Source of the DNA: Gammaproteobacteria bacterium
Lineage (GTDB): Bacteria; Pseudomonadota; Gammaproteobacteria; Pseudomonadales; Azotimanducaceae
Assembly (NCBI GenBank): GCA_027295975.1
Contig: JAPUJX010000343.1
Span: 1 to 6,778, forward strand
Direction of reading: 5' to 3'
DNA length: 6,778 nt
The notes below the pieces were generated by a model, which had not been told where the DNA came from, ran no database searches, and was given only the letters and a program-made list of their open reading frames with translations. Both the position numbers and the translations under genes were made by a program. Shown piece by piece: positions 6,242-6,778 of this stretch. Each line of letters starts with the position of its first letter. The stretch's first letter is position 1.

Positions 6242-6778
6242 ATGATCAAGATCTTCATCCCACAAGTAAAGCTCGCCATGAAAGCAGTTTGCATGATGCT
6301 TGCACTGTTCCTGTTCAATGCGACCGGAGCGCAGGACTTCGAAGTGCATCCCTCGACGCAGGACCCCGCAAATCTGGTCACTCTCGAAACCCTCAGCCAG
6401 TGGGAGCAGGAGCTGTCCAACTGGGGAAGGTGGGGACCGGACGATCAACGTGGCACCTTGAACCTGATTACGCCGGAAAAGACCCGGCAGGCGGCTTCGT
6501 TGGTACGGGCAGGTGAAACCGTAACCCTGCAGCATTTTGTGACTGAGGAGAAAACACTGGATAGTCAGACCTTTGGACCCACAGCACACTGGATGAGTCG
6601 ACTCGATCCGGTTACCGGCGAGCCCAGCTTTGCACTGGATGAAATACAATTTTCCTTGCACGACGGCATGCTTTCTCATATGGACGCGCTTTGCCACTAT
6701 CGAACTGAAATCGATGGCGAATACGTGATCTTTAATGGTTATCCACAAAATCTTACGGCCGCCGGTTGCGAAGACCTG
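6242..6778 (+). CDS. Cyclase-family hydrolase (kynurenine-formamidase-like), 3'-truncated by window
   Basis: An open frame of 179 codons runs to the end of the window without a stop, so the C-terminal part is missing. The N-terminus has a signal peptide: a hydrophobic core around 15-26 (VCMMLALFLFN) and likely cleavage after A30 (ATGA/QD). After it comes the typical start of this family, NWGRWGPDDQRGTLNLI (60-76), with TPEKTRQAASLVRAG next. HDGMLSHMDALCHY (140-153) matches the metal-binding segment; H146, D148 and H152 fit the H-x-D-x-x-x-H pattern, with S in place of the more usual T before the first His. Family members hydrolyse amide or cyclic bonds (N-formylkynurenine is the best-known substrate), but this exported form cannot be given a substrate. 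It is divergent from the RidA-family gene across 146 bp and may share control with it. Confidence 0.87.
   Translation, partial: MIKIFIPQVKLAMKAVCMMLALFLFNATGAQDFEVHPSTQDPANLVTLETLSQWEQELSNWGRWGPDDQRGTLNLITPEKTRQAASLVRAGETVTLQHFVTEEKTLDSQTFGPTAHWMSRLDPVTGEPSFALDEIQFSLHDGMLSHMDALCHYRTEIDGEYVIFNGYPQNLTAAGCEDL

Noticed and set aside
6218..6748. Minus-strand open frame of 176 residues at the right end
   Set aside because: It is the complement of the cyclase-family gene, which has a ribosome binding site, signal peptide and metal motif. The antisense protein is unconvincing.

Overview
The window looks like chromosomal DNA from a Gram-negative bacterium, probably an uncultivated marine or soil proteobacterium. 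The evidence is Shine-Dalgarno-type starts (GGAGG), several Sec-type signal peptides ending in A-x-A-like sites, and periplasmic or secreted families common in such genomes (LVIVD-type propeller, FG-GAP/VCBS propeller, secreted creatininase-, RidA- and cyclase-family proteins). The lineage is inferred from gene content only. No rRNA, tRNA, CRISPR array, insertion sequence or phage gene was found.

Layout, left to right. (1) 1-1095 (+): the 3' part of a gene for an LVIVD-repeat-type protein, whose start lies before the window. (2) 1096-1263 (+): a coding-like tail of about 55 codons, in the same frame after the stop and without its own start; probably a gene remnant. (3) 1367-2794 (-): a 475-residue putative zinc metallopeptidase with HEIMH and a downstream HEGFAEY, a carboxypeptidase-regulatory-like N-terminal domain and a Lys/Arg-rich tail. 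A hairpin abuts its stop codon. (4) 2795-3134: a 340-bp divergent intergenic region with an inverted repeat. (5) 3135-4052 (+): a creatininase-family amidohydrolase with a signal peptide. (6) 4207-5436 (-): a seven-repeat FG-GAP/VCBS beta-propeller protein. (7) 5520-6095 (-): a RidA (YjgF/UK114)-family protein with a signal peptide, just upstream of the propeller gene on the same strand. (8) 6096-6241: a divergent control region with a 10-bp palindrome. (9) 6242-6778 (+): the 5' part of a cyclase-family (kynurenine-formamidase-like) hydrolase with a signal peptide, cut by the window end.

Strand changes at almost every gene (+,-,+,-,-,+), so the only plausible operon is RidA then the propeller gene. 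The common theme is export: five of the six genes encode proteins that carry a signal peptide or look secreted, and three of these (creatininase, RidA, cyclase) belong to families best known from the cytoplasm. Creatininase- and cyclase-family enzymes both act on amide-type bonds, and RidA proteins deal with reactive imines/enamines. A periplasmic route for a nitrogen-containing small molecule is therefore a reasonable guess, but nothing here identifies the substrate. The metallopeptidase is the exception, with no signal peptide and a histone-like basic tail. By eye its 3' part is clearly richer in G+C than the propeller gene.

The short gaps 1264-1366, 4053-4206 and 5437-5519 hold no further gene I can support. 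The convergent gap 4053-4206 contains short palindromes (CGCTAGCG, CCCGCGGG) but no convincing terminator.
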